A stretch of DNA of 64,000 nucleotides. Origin: a virus. Both the position numbers and the translations under genes were made by a program. The stretch spans positions 1-64,000 of IMG/VR virus record IMGVR_UViG_3300008266_009201, one strand, 5' to 3'. Shown here one piece after another: positions 25,772 to 33,795 of the stretch; positions within the stretch are counted from its first letter, which is position 1; every line of letters begins with the position of its first letter. The notes under the pieces were generated by a model. The model searched no databases. It was not told the origin of the DNA and worked only from the letters and a program-made list of their open reading frames with translations.

Positions 25772-26242
25772 ATGTGGATTTTACATTTTCTTCCTGATGC
25801 CTTGATCTTATGGTTTTGTAACATCCTGTTATTAGCGGGCCTTGTGCTTACTGTAGCAGGATTTTTTGCGCATCGTATTCCTCTAGTGTGGCAATATCAG
25901 TTGCCCTTTAAAGTCCTGGGCATTGCACTTTTGGTGCTAGGAGTTTACTTTCGCGGCGGATACGCAGTGGAAGCAGAATGGCGCGAGCGTGTGGCTGAAG
26001 TGGAACAAAAACTAAAGATTGCTGAAGCTGAAAGCGCACGGGAAAATGTAAAGATTGTGGAACGAGTTGTGAAGAAAACTGAATACATCACTCGTAGAGG
26101 TCAAGACATCATACAGTATATTGACAGAGAAATAGTCAAGTACGATGTAAAATTTGCACCTGGTGGACAGTGTGAAATTCCTCGAGAATTCATTACCACT
26201 ATAAATCGTGCAGCGGAGGCACCAAAAAATGAAACTAAATGA
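25772..26242 (+). CDS. membrane protein with coiled coil, probable inner-membrane spanin
   Basis: 156 residues. Two hydrophobic segments (about residues 8-30 and 45-62) are followed by a long charged coiled coil (VAEVEQKLKIAEAESARENV to about residue 125) and a short Cys-containing end. Rz-like spanins have one N-terminal membrane segment and a periplasmic coiled coil; the extra segment is unusual. A lipoprotein of o-spanin type, an endolysin and a holin follow within 6 kb, supporting a lysis role. Confidence 0.6.
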   Translation: MWILHFLPDALILWFCNILLLAGLVLTVAGFFAHRIPLVWQYQLPFKVLGIALLVLGVYFRGGYAVEAEWRERVAEVEQKLKIAEAESARENVKIVERVVKKTEYITRRGQDIIQYIDREIVKYDVKFAPGGQCEIPREFITTINRAAEAPKNETK

Positions 26243-27620
26243 CGTAATACTAGAAGCAGCGTCGCCTGCTCAACAGGCAGCCATTGCTATTGCTAAAAAG
26301 AAAAAGGCCGGCATGGTCAAAGAACAACAGCTTGATGAATTTGCGCCGTTGTTGGCAGCAGGTGCAAGACTGTTCATGGCTGCTGCCCCAAAAATAGCAC
26401 AGGTTCTTGGCCAAGCAGGACAAGCAGGAGCTCGCGGTGCAGGTCAGGCTGCTCGAGCTGGCACAGAAATTGCAGCCAAGAATGCTGGAAAAATTGGCAT
26501 GGGTGCTGGTGCTTACGAAATTGGATCTTCTGTGGCAGACATTGCCAAAGATATTGCTGCCAAGGTGGGCACGGCCATTGACGAGAAAACATTGCTTGAC
26601 CTGTCTGCTTTGGCTTTTAAATATGCCATCCCTGCTGGCATTGTGTTGGCTGTGTTGTATGGCGGCAAAAAAGCCATAGACTCCTTGTTTGACGAGCCCA
26701 AAGATCAGCAAGGTGTGGCGGAAGGCAAAGCTGATTACAACTTTGATATTGAGGATCTAAAACGTCTTGAACAAATCAGAGACTTGTCCACGTTGAAAGC
26801 ACAGGCACTGGCATTGATCAGCAAGCCCAGTGCCAAGCCAATGAAACCAGAAAAAGTTGAATGGTTTAAAAATGCCCTGGAAAGAATGAACAGCCCTTTA
26901 AAAGTAATCAAACTCATGTATGATTTGTTGCTGAGTGGCGAAGGTAATGCTGTAGTTGGTTCTAGATCGTCAATGAATCCCAACAGTTATCGTCAGCGAT
27001 TTAGTGAGCAAGGTGTAGCGGAAGACTACAATGGCGAGTATGACGACGAAGCAGGCATGGCCGACAACAACTTAGAAACGCTACAACGTGCTGTAGAAGG
27101 TATTGACGATCTAATTCAATCAGGTGATAACTTGCCTGAATGGTGTCAAGAAAAGATTGCTGTGGCCAAGTCAATGCTGGTTGCTGTGTGGGACTATATG
27201 TATTCAGAGGAAGCGTCAGACGAAGTGGATCCCGAAGTGGATGAAATGTTTGAAGCCATGCAAGAGTTGGTAGCAGAAATGGCTGTGAAAAATCGTGTGA
27301 GCGAAGATCTAGTGTGGGAACAGTTTGAAGCCATGCCGGACAATGTGCTGTATGAAACAGCCGCCTGGCGACGTAAAGAAGGCAAGAGCAAAAAAGGCGG
27401 ATTAAACGCCAAAGGTGTGGCATCATATCGTAGAGAAAATCCTGGATCAAAATTGCAAATGGCCGTGACCACCAAGCCTTCAAAACTAAAGAAAGGCTCT
27501 AAGGCAGCAAAAAGACGCAAATCATTCTGCGCCAGAATGTCAGGCGTTAAAGGCCCAATGAAAAAACCCAACGGCAAACCCACACGCAAGGCTCTAGCAT
27601 TGAGAAAATGGAACTGCTGA
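26229..27620 (+). CDS. putative capsid-targeted polyprotein with GVAE cleavage-like sites
   Basis: 463 residues from ATG 26229, which has a GGAGG ribosome site; an earlier in-frame ATG lacks one. The N-terminus MKLNDVILEAASPAQQ resembles T4 capsid-targeting leaders, with ILE|A fitting the prohead-protease rule. Residues 30-150 are Ala/Gly-rich with a hydrophobic helix (YAIPAGIVLAVLYGG). QGVAEG (160-166) and EQGVAED (260-266) divide the protein into three parts. The C-terminal 85 residues are strongly basic, with SKKGGLNAKGVASYRRENPG and SFCARMSG, a type I recall from marine T4-like phages. Probable internal head protein; function unknown. Confidence 0.7.
   Translation: MKLNDVILEAASPAQQAAIAIAKKKKAGMVKEQQLDEFAPLLAAGARLFMAAAPKIAQVLGQAGQAGARGAGQAARAGTEIAAKNAGKIGMGAGAYEIGSSVADIAKDIAAKVGTAIDEKTLLDLSALAFKYAIPAGIVLAVLYGGKKAIDSLFDEPKDQQGVAEGKADYNFDIEDLKRLEQIRDLSTLKAQALALISKPSAKPMKPEKVEWFKNALERMNSPLKVIKLMYDLLLSGEGNAVVGSRSSMNPNSYRQRFSEQGVAEDYNGEYDDEAGMADNNLETLQRAVEGIDDLIQSGDNLPEWCQEKIAVAKSMLVAVWDYMYSEEASDEVDPEVDEMFEAMQELVAEMAVKNRVSEDLVWEQFEAMPDNVLYETAAWRRKEGKSKKGGLNAKGVASYRRENPGSKLQMAVTTKPSKLKKGSKAAKRRKSFCARMSGVKGPMKKPNGKPTRKALALRKWNC
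26709..27026 (+). repeat. two copies of the CAAGGTGTRGCGGAAG motif
   Basis: Copies at 26709-26726 and 27009-27026 share the 16-mer CAAGGTGTRGCGGAAG exactly, encoding QGVAE followed by G or D. They lie exactly 300 bases apart, dividing the protein into modules. The same 16-mer recurs at 44303 and 45137. Confidence 0.8.
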
Positions 27621-27621
27621 C

Positions 27622-27930
27622 ATGAAAAATCAACAGGATCAACAACTTGTTTCCAGTTTGATTATATTTGCAATTGTTGTGATGCTGATGTTGGCCATCA
27701 CTGGGTGCAGCACTGTGGTGCCTGTTGTGGCCAAGTTTCCAGATGCACCCGGACGATCAGCCATGGTGCCGTGCCCACAACTGGAACAGATTCCAGGTGA
27801 AGCTCGACTCAGTGACGTTGGTCGAACTGTGGTACAAAACTACACCACTTACTATGCTTGTGCTGTGAAAGCAGATGCTTGGATTGAGTGGTACTCAGTA
27901 CAGAAAAAAATATTTGAAGGTGCAAAATGA
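27622..27930 (+). CDS. lipoprotein, probable outer-membrane spanin
   Basis: 102 residues. A signal sequence of hydrophobic residues 10-28 ends in the lipobox ITGC (Cys29), so the mature protein should be lipidated. The mature part contains PCPQLEQIPGEARLSDVGRT and ends in the helix YYACAVKADAWIEWYSVQKK. Its location directly before the endolysin (4-base overlap) fits an o-spanin, the partner of the coiled-coil protein at 25772. Confidence 0.65.
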   Translation: MKNQQDQQLVSSLIIFAIVVMLMLAITGCSTVVPVVAKFPDAPGRSAMVPCPQLEQIPGEARLSDVGRTVVQNYTTYYACAVKADAWIEWYSVQKKIFEGAK

Positions 27931-28541
27931 GCATACTATCCGTACAACAACTAAAACAAATGGTAAAGAATCCCCACATTGATCACTGGCACGAAGCCCT
28001 AGATCAACTGTTAGATGACTACGGCATTGACACACCCCTACGTGTGGCACATTTTGTTGCACAATGCGCTCATGAGTCAGGAAATTTTATTTTCATCAAA
28101 GAAAATCTCAACTACAAAGCCGCAAGCCTACAAAAAGTTTTCCCCAAGTATTTCCCCACAGCTGAATTGGCTGCACAGTATGCCAACCGGCCTGAACGTA
28201 TTGCCAACAGAGTCTATGCCAATAGAATGGGCAACGGCGACGAAGCATCAGGCGATGGCTGGCGCTATTGTGGTCGTGGGCTAATACAGTTGACAGGCAA
28301 GGACAACTACACATTCTTTGCAGGCAGCCTGAGTATTTCTGAAGCCGAAGCCGCAGAATATCTAGCCACTTTTGAAGGTGCCGCACAGTCAGCTTGTTGG
28401 TACTGGGAACAGAACAATCTAAATAGATTTGCAGATGCCAATGACGCAAAAGGTCTAACACGGGCCATCAACGGTGGCTACATTGGTCTTGAGGATCGCA
28501 TCAAACACACTGAACATGCACTGCATGTGTTGGGAGCCTAA
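27927..28541 (+). CDS. GH19 chitinase-like endolysin
   Basis: 204 residues. The GH19-type lysozyme motifs are HFVAQCAHESGNFIFIKENL, with the catalytic-type glutamate in HES, then a YANRMGNGDEASGDGWRY region and the signature CGRGLIQLTGKDNY. GH19 phage lysins cut peptidoglycan glycan strands. No signal peptide is visible, so it should need the holin encoded at 32063. ATGA overlap with the spanin-like gene. Confidence 0.9.
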   Translation: MSILSVQQLKQMVKNPHIDHWHEALDQLLDDYGIDTPLRVAHFVAQCAHESGNFIFIKENLNYKAASLQKVFPKYFPTAELAAQYANRPERIANRVYANRMGNGDEASGDGWRYCGRGLIQLTGKDNYTFFAGSLSISEAEAAEYLATFEGAAQSACWYWEQNNLNRFADANDAKGLTRAINGGYIGLEDRIKHTEHALHVLGA

Positions 28542-28703
28542 ATGCCATTAGCAATTGGTGGGGGCATATCCATTGGTGGGGGCATAAGTGTTGCAGTTGC
28601 ACCGCCCACACCTTCGGCCACATCCATTACCACAGAGTCGGATGATCCCATCACAACAGAATTGGCAAACTCGCCGCCCAGCGACGAGATTATTACAGAA
28701 TAA
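28542..28703 (+). CDS. 53-residue protein with IGGGI start module
   Basis: ATG follows the endolysin stop directly. It begins MPLAIGGGISIGGGISVAVA and ends in an acidic Ser/Thr/Pro stretch. The start module of two IGxG steps is also found at the N-termini of the proteins at 31010 and 31736, which suggests a common virion-attachment or fibre-tip element. Function otherwise unknown. Confidence 0.6.
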   Translation: MPLAIGGGISIGGGISVAVAPPTPSATSITTESDDPITTELANSPPSDEIITE

Positions 28704-28712
28704 GGAAAGCAC

Positions 28713-29459
28713 ATGCCCATTAAAATATCACAACTAACTTCACTAGCCGCAATGACTGATGCAGCCATTGTGCCAGTGGTCAGCAGTGGAGTTACCTATC
28801 AAATTTCAGGCAGCAACTTGAAAACATATTTTTCTTCTGTGACCGGCAACATCACAGGCGGCAACTTGAACACAGGCGGCTTGGTTACAGCCACAGGCAA
28901 CGTGAACACAGCATCAGGCGTGTTGGCCACTGGCAATGTGCGTGGTGGCAACGTAACGTCTGTGGCCCTGGTACAAGGCGCCACAGTGAGTGCCACAGGT
29001 AATGTACAAGCTGGCAACCTCAACACCACAGGATTGATTTCTGCTACAGGAACCATCACATCTGGCGCTAATATCATTGGTAGTTTCTTTGTGGGCAATG
29101 GATCACAGTTGACTGGAATTTCAGGTGGAGTGGCATCACTCAGCGGCAACTTGTCCGGCAACCTAGTAGGTAATGGATTTGGAGCAGATGCATTTAGTTT
29201 TGTCAGCGTTACTGGCAACGTAACAGCCGCAAACTTTATAGGTGGCGGCGCAGGCACACCCACACTGAGTTCAGCCACAAACTTGGATCTGTCAGCTGTG
29301 TCAGCAGTTAGAGTAGTTGGCGGTGGCACGTTCCGACTGCCTAGTTTAACCACAGCACAAATTGCCAACACAATTGCAGCCAATGGTGACATGATTTACA
29401 ACTCATCTACTAACAAGTTTCAGGGTTACGAAAATGGTGCCTGGGCCAATTTAATTTAA
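28713..29459 (+). CDS. short tail fibre with ATGN repeats
   Basis: 248 residues. An N-terminal attachment part MPIKISQLTSLAAMTDAAIV is followed by ATGNVRGGN / TGGLVTATGN repeats, a FFVGNGSQLTG segment as in the fibre at 5492, and a C-terminal knob (GDMIYNSSTNKFQGYENGAW). An SD (AAGGA) precedes the ATG. It is a shorter relative of the fibres at 5492 and 13176, perhaps an alternative receptor-binding fibre. Confidence 0.82.
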   Translation: MPIKISQLTSLAAMTDAAIVPVVSSGVTYQISGSNLKTYFSSVTGNITGGNLNTGGLVTATGNVNTASGVLATGNVRGGNVTSVALVQGATVSATGNVQAGNLNTTGLISATGTITSGANIIGSFFVGNGSQLTGISGGVASLSGNLSGNLVGNGFGADAFSFVSVTGNVTAANFIGGGAGTPTLSSATNLDLSAVSAVRVVGGGTFRLPSLTTAQIANTIAANGDMIYNSSTNKFQGYENGAWANLI

Positions 29460-29460
29460 T

Positions 29461-31008
29461 ATGACCACATATAACGTAGCATTAAATGAAGGTGTTGATT
29501 ATGATGCTTTCTGGCAGGAAATAGAAACTGACGGATCAGGCAGCGTCTACGTGCCCCAACGCGGGGTGGCAATTGTGAATGAACGTCCCACCAGTCTACG
29601 CCAGTGTTGGTATGAGTTAACTGATGACGAAGCAGACAAACTGCGTCAAGACCCCAGAGTGTATTGTGTGGAGATACCGCCTGAGCAACGAACAGATATT
29701 GAAATCCACAACAATGCCTCACAAACTGGCTTGTATTACAAAAGTCCCGGCACCAATCCTGCCAACAATCTTGGAATCAATTGGGGGTTGTTTAGACTGA
29801 ATTCAACCACAATGAACACTCCTGGTTCATCAGGTACATTGACCTACAACTATCCCTTGGACGGCACTGGAGTAGACTTTGTGGTACAAGACTCAGGACT
29901 GCAAGTTGACCATCCTGAGTTTACGGATGCAGCTGGCGTGACTAGAGTACAACAAATTGACTGGTACACAGCGTCAGGTATTGCAGGTACCATGCCTGCT
30001 AATTTCTACACCGACTATGACGGACATGGCACACACTGTTGTGGCATTGCCGCGGGCAAAACATACGGTCGTGCTAAAAATGCTAGAATTTACTGTATGA
30101 CTGTGAGTGGACTCAACGTGGCACCCACCAATGGTATATCAACCACAGATGTGTTTGACTGCATCAAAGGGTGGCACAACAACAAAACTGTGGACCCCGC
30201 CACAGGATACAAACGACCCACAGTTGTAAACATGAGCTGGAGTTACATCAACACGTTCACCAGTATCAATGGTGGCATTTATCGTGGAACGCCCTGGAGT
30301 GGGTCTGCCAAACAAGCTACATTTGGTATGATTGGCAGTGCATCCAATCGCTTTGGTGTAAGAGTAGACAGTGTGGATGTGGATGTGGCCGAATTGCTGG
30401 CAGCAGGTGTGGTGTTAGTGGGCGCAGCCGGCAATTACTATCAAACTTTAGATGTGCCAGGCGGCCCTGATTACGATAACTTTTTTTATCAAACAAGCAC
30501 TCCTAGGTATTACATGCGCGGCGGATCACCGGCCAGTGCTGATGGAGTGATCTGTGTGGGCAACGTCAGCACTGGATATGACAATCCTGAACACAAAAGT
30601 GGCTCTAGTGAATCTGGGCCCAGGGTGGATATTTATGCACCTGGCACAAACATTGTGAGTACCACCAGTACCAGCAATGCATTTGGTGCTACCACACCAT
30701 ATCCATTCAATGCCAGCTACTTGATAATGAGTATTTCAGGCACGTCAATGGCCAGTCCCAATGTCGCTGGCCTGGCTGCTCAACTGCTACAAGTTTACCC
30801 CACAGCTACCCCAGCACAGATACGAGCCAAGGTCATTGCTATGAGCACTCCCAACATGCTGTATGACACAGGATCGCAAACTGACTACAGCAATGAAGAA
30901 ATTCTGCACGGTGGACCCAATAGATTTGCCTATCAGGCATTTAACACAACCAGCGGCGGCAACATAAGCGGCCCAGTGTCAGTAAGTAACACAAGCATGA
31001 GGACATGA
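29461..31008 (+). CDS. subtilisin-like serine protease (S8)
   Basis: 515 residues. The S8 catalytic triad is complete: Asp in VDFVVQDSGLQVDHPEF, His in DYDGHGTHCCGIAAG and Ser in ISGTSMASPNVAGLAA. The usual oxyanion Asn region is VLVGAAGNYY. The N-terminal 85 residues replace a classical propeptide and there is no signal peptide. The C-terminus ends in a short Ser/Gly-rich tail. It lies between fibre genes, so a virion-borne protease acting on host surface proteins or in fibre maturation is likely. Confidence 0.9.
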   Translation: MTTYNVALNEGVDYDAFWQEIETDGSGSVYVPQRGVAIVNERPTSLRQCWYELTDDEADKLRQDPRVYCVEIPPEQRTDIEIHNNASQTGLYYKSPGTNPANNLGINWGLFRLNSTTMNTPGSSGTLTYNYPLDGTGVDFVVQDSGLQVDHPEFTDAAGVTRVQQIDWYTASGIAGTMPANFYTDYDGHGTHCCGIAAGKTYGRAKNARIYCMTVSGLNVAPTNGISTTDVFDCIKGWHNNKTVDPATGYKRPTVVNMSWSYINTFTSINGGIYRGTPWSGSAKQATFGMIGSASNRFGVRVDSVDVDVAELLAAGVVLVGAAGNYYQTLDVPGGPDYDNFFYQTSTPRYYMRGGSPASADGVICVGNVSTGYDNPEHKSGSSESGPRVDIYAPGTNIVSTTSTSNAFGATTPYPFNASYLIMSISGTSMASPNVAGLAAQLLQVYPTATPAQIRAKVIAMSTPNMLYDTGSQTDYSNEEILHGGPNRFAYQAFNTTSGGNISGPVSVSNTSMRT

Positions 31009-31009
31009 T

Positions 31010-31732
31010 ATGCCAATAGTAATAGGACCCGGAATTGAAATAGGACCAGGAGTCACTGCTGGTGGTGGGTTTGCGCCAACAGTGAGTTTGATTTATGATT
31101 TAGATGCAGCCAATTACTCAGCTGTGCCCACCAACGGATCAGTCACAGAAGGAACAGGTACCACAGGAGAACGCACACTAACAGTGGCCAATGCAGGCGG
31201 CAGTATTAGCTGGCAAGCTGACAATGGTGGGTTGTTCAGAAAATCTAACGCCACTGGAACTGACAGTATCCGCGGCGGTCCCAACTGGAGTACTGGTCAG
31301 AGTTATTCAGTGTTTGCAACCTACAAGTTGTCGGTCACAAGTTCTGGTAGATTGTTAAACACACAAAGTGAAGCCACTAGAGACTGGGGTGCCTACAATG
31401 GTTTTGTAAATGCATTCTATCCCAACTATGCAGTTAACTTGCCCAGCTCAGGAACAAATGCTGTGTGGAACTTTATATGGGGTACTTGGAACGCCAGCAC
31501 CGGCCTAGGCCAAGTGTACACAGCAACAAGTGCTCAACCAACTACCACTTCTTTTACAGCCACTAATCTAGGCAGCGGCGGCGGCCCCAATCAAATAAGA
31601 TTATTCAGTCGTTCAGCAGGCACCGAAGTGCAAACTGGCGACATAGGATTTGTCAAGGCCTACAACGGAATATTAACGCTGGGAGACGTACAAGGTTTGT
31701 ACGCTCAATACAAAACAAGATTTGGATATTAA
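31010..31732 (+). CDS. LamG/concanavalin-type lectin fibre protein
   Basis: 240 residues. Start module MPIVIGPGIEIGPGVTAGGG, then a beta-sandwich of LamG/ConA-like type (LIYDLDAANYSAVPTNG, SYSVFATYKLS, IGFVKAYNGILTLGDVQGLY). Such domains bind sugars. It starts one base after the protease stop. Probably a receptor-binding tip or decoration protein. Confidence 0.72.
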   Translation: MPIVIGPGIEIGPGVTAGGGFAPTVSLIYDLDAANYSAVPTNGSVTEGTGTTGERTLTVANAGGSISWQADNGGLFRKSNATGTDSIRGGPNWSTGQSYSVFATYKLSVTSSGRLLNTQSEATRDWGAYNGFVNAFYPNYAVNLPSSGTNAVWNFIWGTWNASTGLGQVYTATSAQPTTTSFTATNLGSGGGPNQIRLFSRSAGTEVQTGDIGFVKAYNGILTLGDVQGLYAQYKTRFGY

Positions 31733-31735
31733 TAT

Positions 31736-32050
31736 ATGGCAATGATAATAGGTTCAGGTATTACTTTAGGCACAGGTCTTCAACTAACCAGCGGAGCCGC
31801 ACCACCTCCGCCTCCATTGGTCATTCCCACCAGCGATACAGGTGGGGTAACAGGGTGGAATCCTCAAGCCGCAGGAATACCATACAGTGCCACAGTGATT
31901 GCCACATATCCAGTGGGTAGTACAATCACTTTTCAGGACAGCACCACAGCAACTATTACGCAGTGGGATGACTATGGTCCTACTTACATTGACATTTTTT
32001 GGGATACGCCTAAGGTTGGCACAATATTCCCAATCACACTATCAACTTAA
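31736..32050 (+). CDS. small fibre-tip-type protein with IGSGI start module
   Basis: 104 residues: MAMIIGSGITLGTGLQLTSG, a run of prolines, then a small beta domain (ATVIATYPVGSTITFQDSTT). It shares its start with the products at 28542 and 31010. Precise function unknown. Confidence 0.65.
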   Translation: MAMIIGSGITLGTGLQLTSGAAPPPPPLVIPTSDTGGVTGWNPQAAGIPYSATVIATYPVGSTITFQDSTTATITQWDDYGPTYIDIFWDTPKVGTIFPITLST

Positions 32051-32062
32051 TAAGGAAACAAC

Positions 32063-32599
32063 ATGACAACAAAAATGTCAGAATCAGAAAAGAAAAAAGA
32101 AGACTGGATGAACTCAAAATGGCGGCCCATGATGGGTTGGTCATACATGCTGACCTGCATTGCAGATTTTGTGATATTTCCAGTGTTGTGGTCTATACTA
32201 CAAAGCCTTTCAAAAGGTCAAGTCAACGTGCAGTGGCAACCTATCACCTTGCAAGGTGCAGGCCTGTATCACATTGCCATGGGTGCTGTGCTGGGTATTG
32301 CGGCTTATGGTCGCACACAAGAAAAACTAGGAGGAGCCAACAATGGCGGAATCAACTTACCATCAAATGTCGGTACAACATATACGCCTCCGGGATCAGT
32401 ACAACAGCCAGCCGCACCCGGTGGTTTTGGTGCACCAACCACAAACACCTGGGGCTCACAACCCCTGGGAGGCGGAAGCGCATTTGGAGGCGCACCTGCA
32501 ACAGGCTTTGGAGCACCAGCGGCTGGATTTACTGAAGTAACCATTGGGTTTGGTGGTAAAAAAGCTCCGCCAGCCATAACTGACTATCCAGAACGATAA
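32063..32599 (+). CDS. holin (3-TM, GTA-holin-like) with Gly/Pro-rich tail
   Basis: 178 residues. After a charged start comes WMNSKWRPMMGWSYMLTCIA, then hydrophobic segments IADFVIFPVLWSILQSL and LQGAGLYHIAMGAVLGIAAYG and the YGRTQEK end, which match 3-TM phage holins. The last 80 residues are a flexible Gly/Pro/Ala-rich tail, longer than usual. It would permeabilise the inner membrane to release the GH19 endolysin. SD AAGGA upstream. Confidence 0.75.
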   Translation: MTTKMSESEKKKEDWMNSKWRPMMGWSYMLTCIADFVIFPVLWSILQSLSKGQVNVQWQPITLQGAGLYHIAMGAVLGIAAYGRTQEKLGGANNGGINLPSNVGTTYTPPGSVQQPAAPGGFGAPTTNTWGSQPLGGGSAFGGAPATGFGAPAAGFTEVTIGFGGKKAPPAITDYPER

Positions 32600-32620
32600 T
32601 AACTAAAAAGGAAAATCAAA

Positions 32621-32827
32621 ATGAAAAATATTATATTTGTAGCAGGATTAATTCTTAGTTTGCCAGCAATTGCTGACGAAGCCAAAGAAACCAAACGAGT
32701 CTGCGTTGACGTAAAGAAAGACGGCAAGGAAGTAAAAGATCCCAAAACAGGCAAGACCAAGCAAAGCTGTAAAGAAGTCAAACAGCACAAAAAACTAGAT
32801 GGCACCAAAGTGCCGGAGAAAAAGTAA
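32621..32827 (+). CDS. small secreted lysine-rich protein
   Basis: 68 residues. A signal peptide (MKNIIFVAGLILSLPAIADE, cleavage probably near Ala19) is followed by a mature part of about 49 residues, very rich in lysine, with two cysteines (RVCVDVKKDGKE, KQSCKEVKQHKK) that may form a disulfide. Good SD (AAAGGA). It overlaps the next ATG by one base. A periplasmic role in lysis is possible, unproven. Confidence 0.65.
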   Translation: MKNIIFVAGLILSLPAIADEAKETKRVCVDVKKDGKEVKDPKTGKTKQSCKEVKQHKKLDGTKVPEKK

Positions 32828-32904
32828 TGGAATGGTTATTGTTTGTTGTGGTGGCTGCTGGCATTGGCTGGTGGTGCTGGGACTACTACAATAAGTTTCG
32901 TTAA
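32827..32904 (+). CDS. 25-residue membrane microprotein
   Basis: Reads MEWLLFVVVAAGIGWW, then CWDYYNKFR. A single hydrophobic helix of about 17 residues is capped by aromatic and basic residues. Its ATG overlaps the preceding stop (TAATG). Coming after holin and secreted-peptide genes, it may be an accessory lysis or membrane protein; it is short enough that chance cannot be excluded. Confidence 0.45.
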   Translation: MEWLLFVVVAAGIGWWCWDYYNKFR

Positions 32905-32905
32905 T

Positions 32906-32934
32906 TTGACAACCAGTACCGGGCCCTGTATAAT
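32906..32934 (+). promoter_or_regulatory. consensus sigma70 promoter (TTGACA-17-TATAAT)
   Basis: -35 TTGACA at 32906-32911, -10 TATAAT at 32929-32934, spacer 17: perfect consensus. The -10 overlaps the 5' arm of the terminator stem at 32922-32954. Expected +1 near 32941, about 15 bases before ATG 32956. Confidence 0.85.
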
Positions 32935-32954
32935 TAAACATACAGGGCCTTTTT
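32922..32954 (+). terminator. rho-independent terminator overlapping the next promoter
   Basis: A perfect 10-base stem (GGCCCTGTAT / ATACAGGGCC) with loop AATTAAAC, then TTTTT. It would end transcripts from the lysis/fibre block. Transcripts starting at the overlapping promoter contain at most the 3' arm and escape it. Confidence 0.85.
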
Positions 32955-32955
32955 C

Positions 32956-33732
32956 ATGACCGATCACTATGCAACACTAGGTGTTGCTCGAACTGCCACA
33001 CAAGACGAAATCAAACGAGCTTTCCGTCGGCTGGCCAGCCAGCATCATCCGGACAAGGGCGGCGATACAGCCAAGTTCCAAGAGATACAAGCAGCCTACG
33101 ACACTCTAGGCGACGAAGCCAAACGAGCTGAGTACAACAATCCACGCCCACAGTTTGGGGGATTCCCCAACGGCACACACTTCAACATGAATGATATTTT
33201 TTCAAGCATGTTTGGACAGAACTTTGCGCAACAGCAAGCTCGTAGAGGTCATGTGAGAATGAGTCTCTGGATCAGTCTTGCTGACGTTGCAACTGGTGGA
33301 CAGCGCACAGTGACCATTGGTACACAGCAAGGTGCCCAAGCAGTTGAAATTGAAGTACCGCGTGGCATTGACGACGGAGACAATGTGCAATACCAAGGCC
33401 TGGGCCCAGGTGGCGCAGATCTAGTGGTGCAGTATCGAGTGCAACCAGATCCAAACTGGGAACGGCAAGGACTAAACTTGATTACCAATCGCAAAATCAA
33501 TGTGTTTGATTTGATATTGGGTGCGGACATTCGAGTTAGAGATTTGCTAGGCAATGAATTGTCTATGACTGTGCCGTCGGGCACTCAACCGGGCACACTG
33601 CTAAGACTCAAAGGTCGTGGTCTGCCCAATCGTCAAGGTCAGCAGGGCGATGCGTTTGTTCGCATATCAACCGAATTGCCCATACACATTGCCCCAGAAA
33701 TTCGTGAAGCTATCCAAAAGCATCACAAATAA
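32956..33732 (+). CDS. J-domain co-chaperone (CbpA/DnaJ-like, no zinc finger)
   Basis: 258 residues. J-domain residues 1-70 contain the HPD motif at 31-33 (HHPDKGGDTAKF), which stimulates DnaK ATPase. A Gly/Phe-type linker follows (PQFGGFPNGTHFNMNDIF), then two C-terminal DnaJ substrate-binding modules (TGGQRTVTIG; LNLITNRKINVFDLILGADI). The CxxCxGxG zinc region is absent, as in type II DnaJ. It would recruit host DnaK for folding or disassembly. It has its own strong early promoter. Confidence 0.92.
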   Translation: MTDHYATLGVARTATQDEIKRAFRRLASQHHPDKGGDTAKFQEIQAAYDTLGDEAKRAEYNNPRPQFGGFPNGTHFNMNDIFSSMFGQNFAQQQARRGHVRMSLWISLADVATGGQRTVTIGTQQGAQAVEIEVPRGIDDGDNVQYQGLGPGGADLVVQYRVQPDPNWERQGLNLITNRKINVFDLILGADIRVRDLLGNELSMTVPSGTQPGTLLRLKGRGLPNRQGQQGDAFVRISTELPIHIAPEIREAIQKHHK

Positions 33733-33744
33733 ATATTTTGAGTA

Positions 33745-33773
33745 TTGCATTACTCACAACAATGTGCTACAAT
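33745..33773 (+). promoter_or_regulatory. sigma70-like promoter (TTGCAT-17-TACAAT)
   Basis: -35 at 33745-33750 and -10 at 33768-33773 with a 17-base spacer, 22 bases before the ClpA-like ATG. A TAAATA box in the preceding stop region may add late expression. Confidence 0.6.
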
Positions 33774-33795
33774 ACACAAGGTAACAACTTAACTC

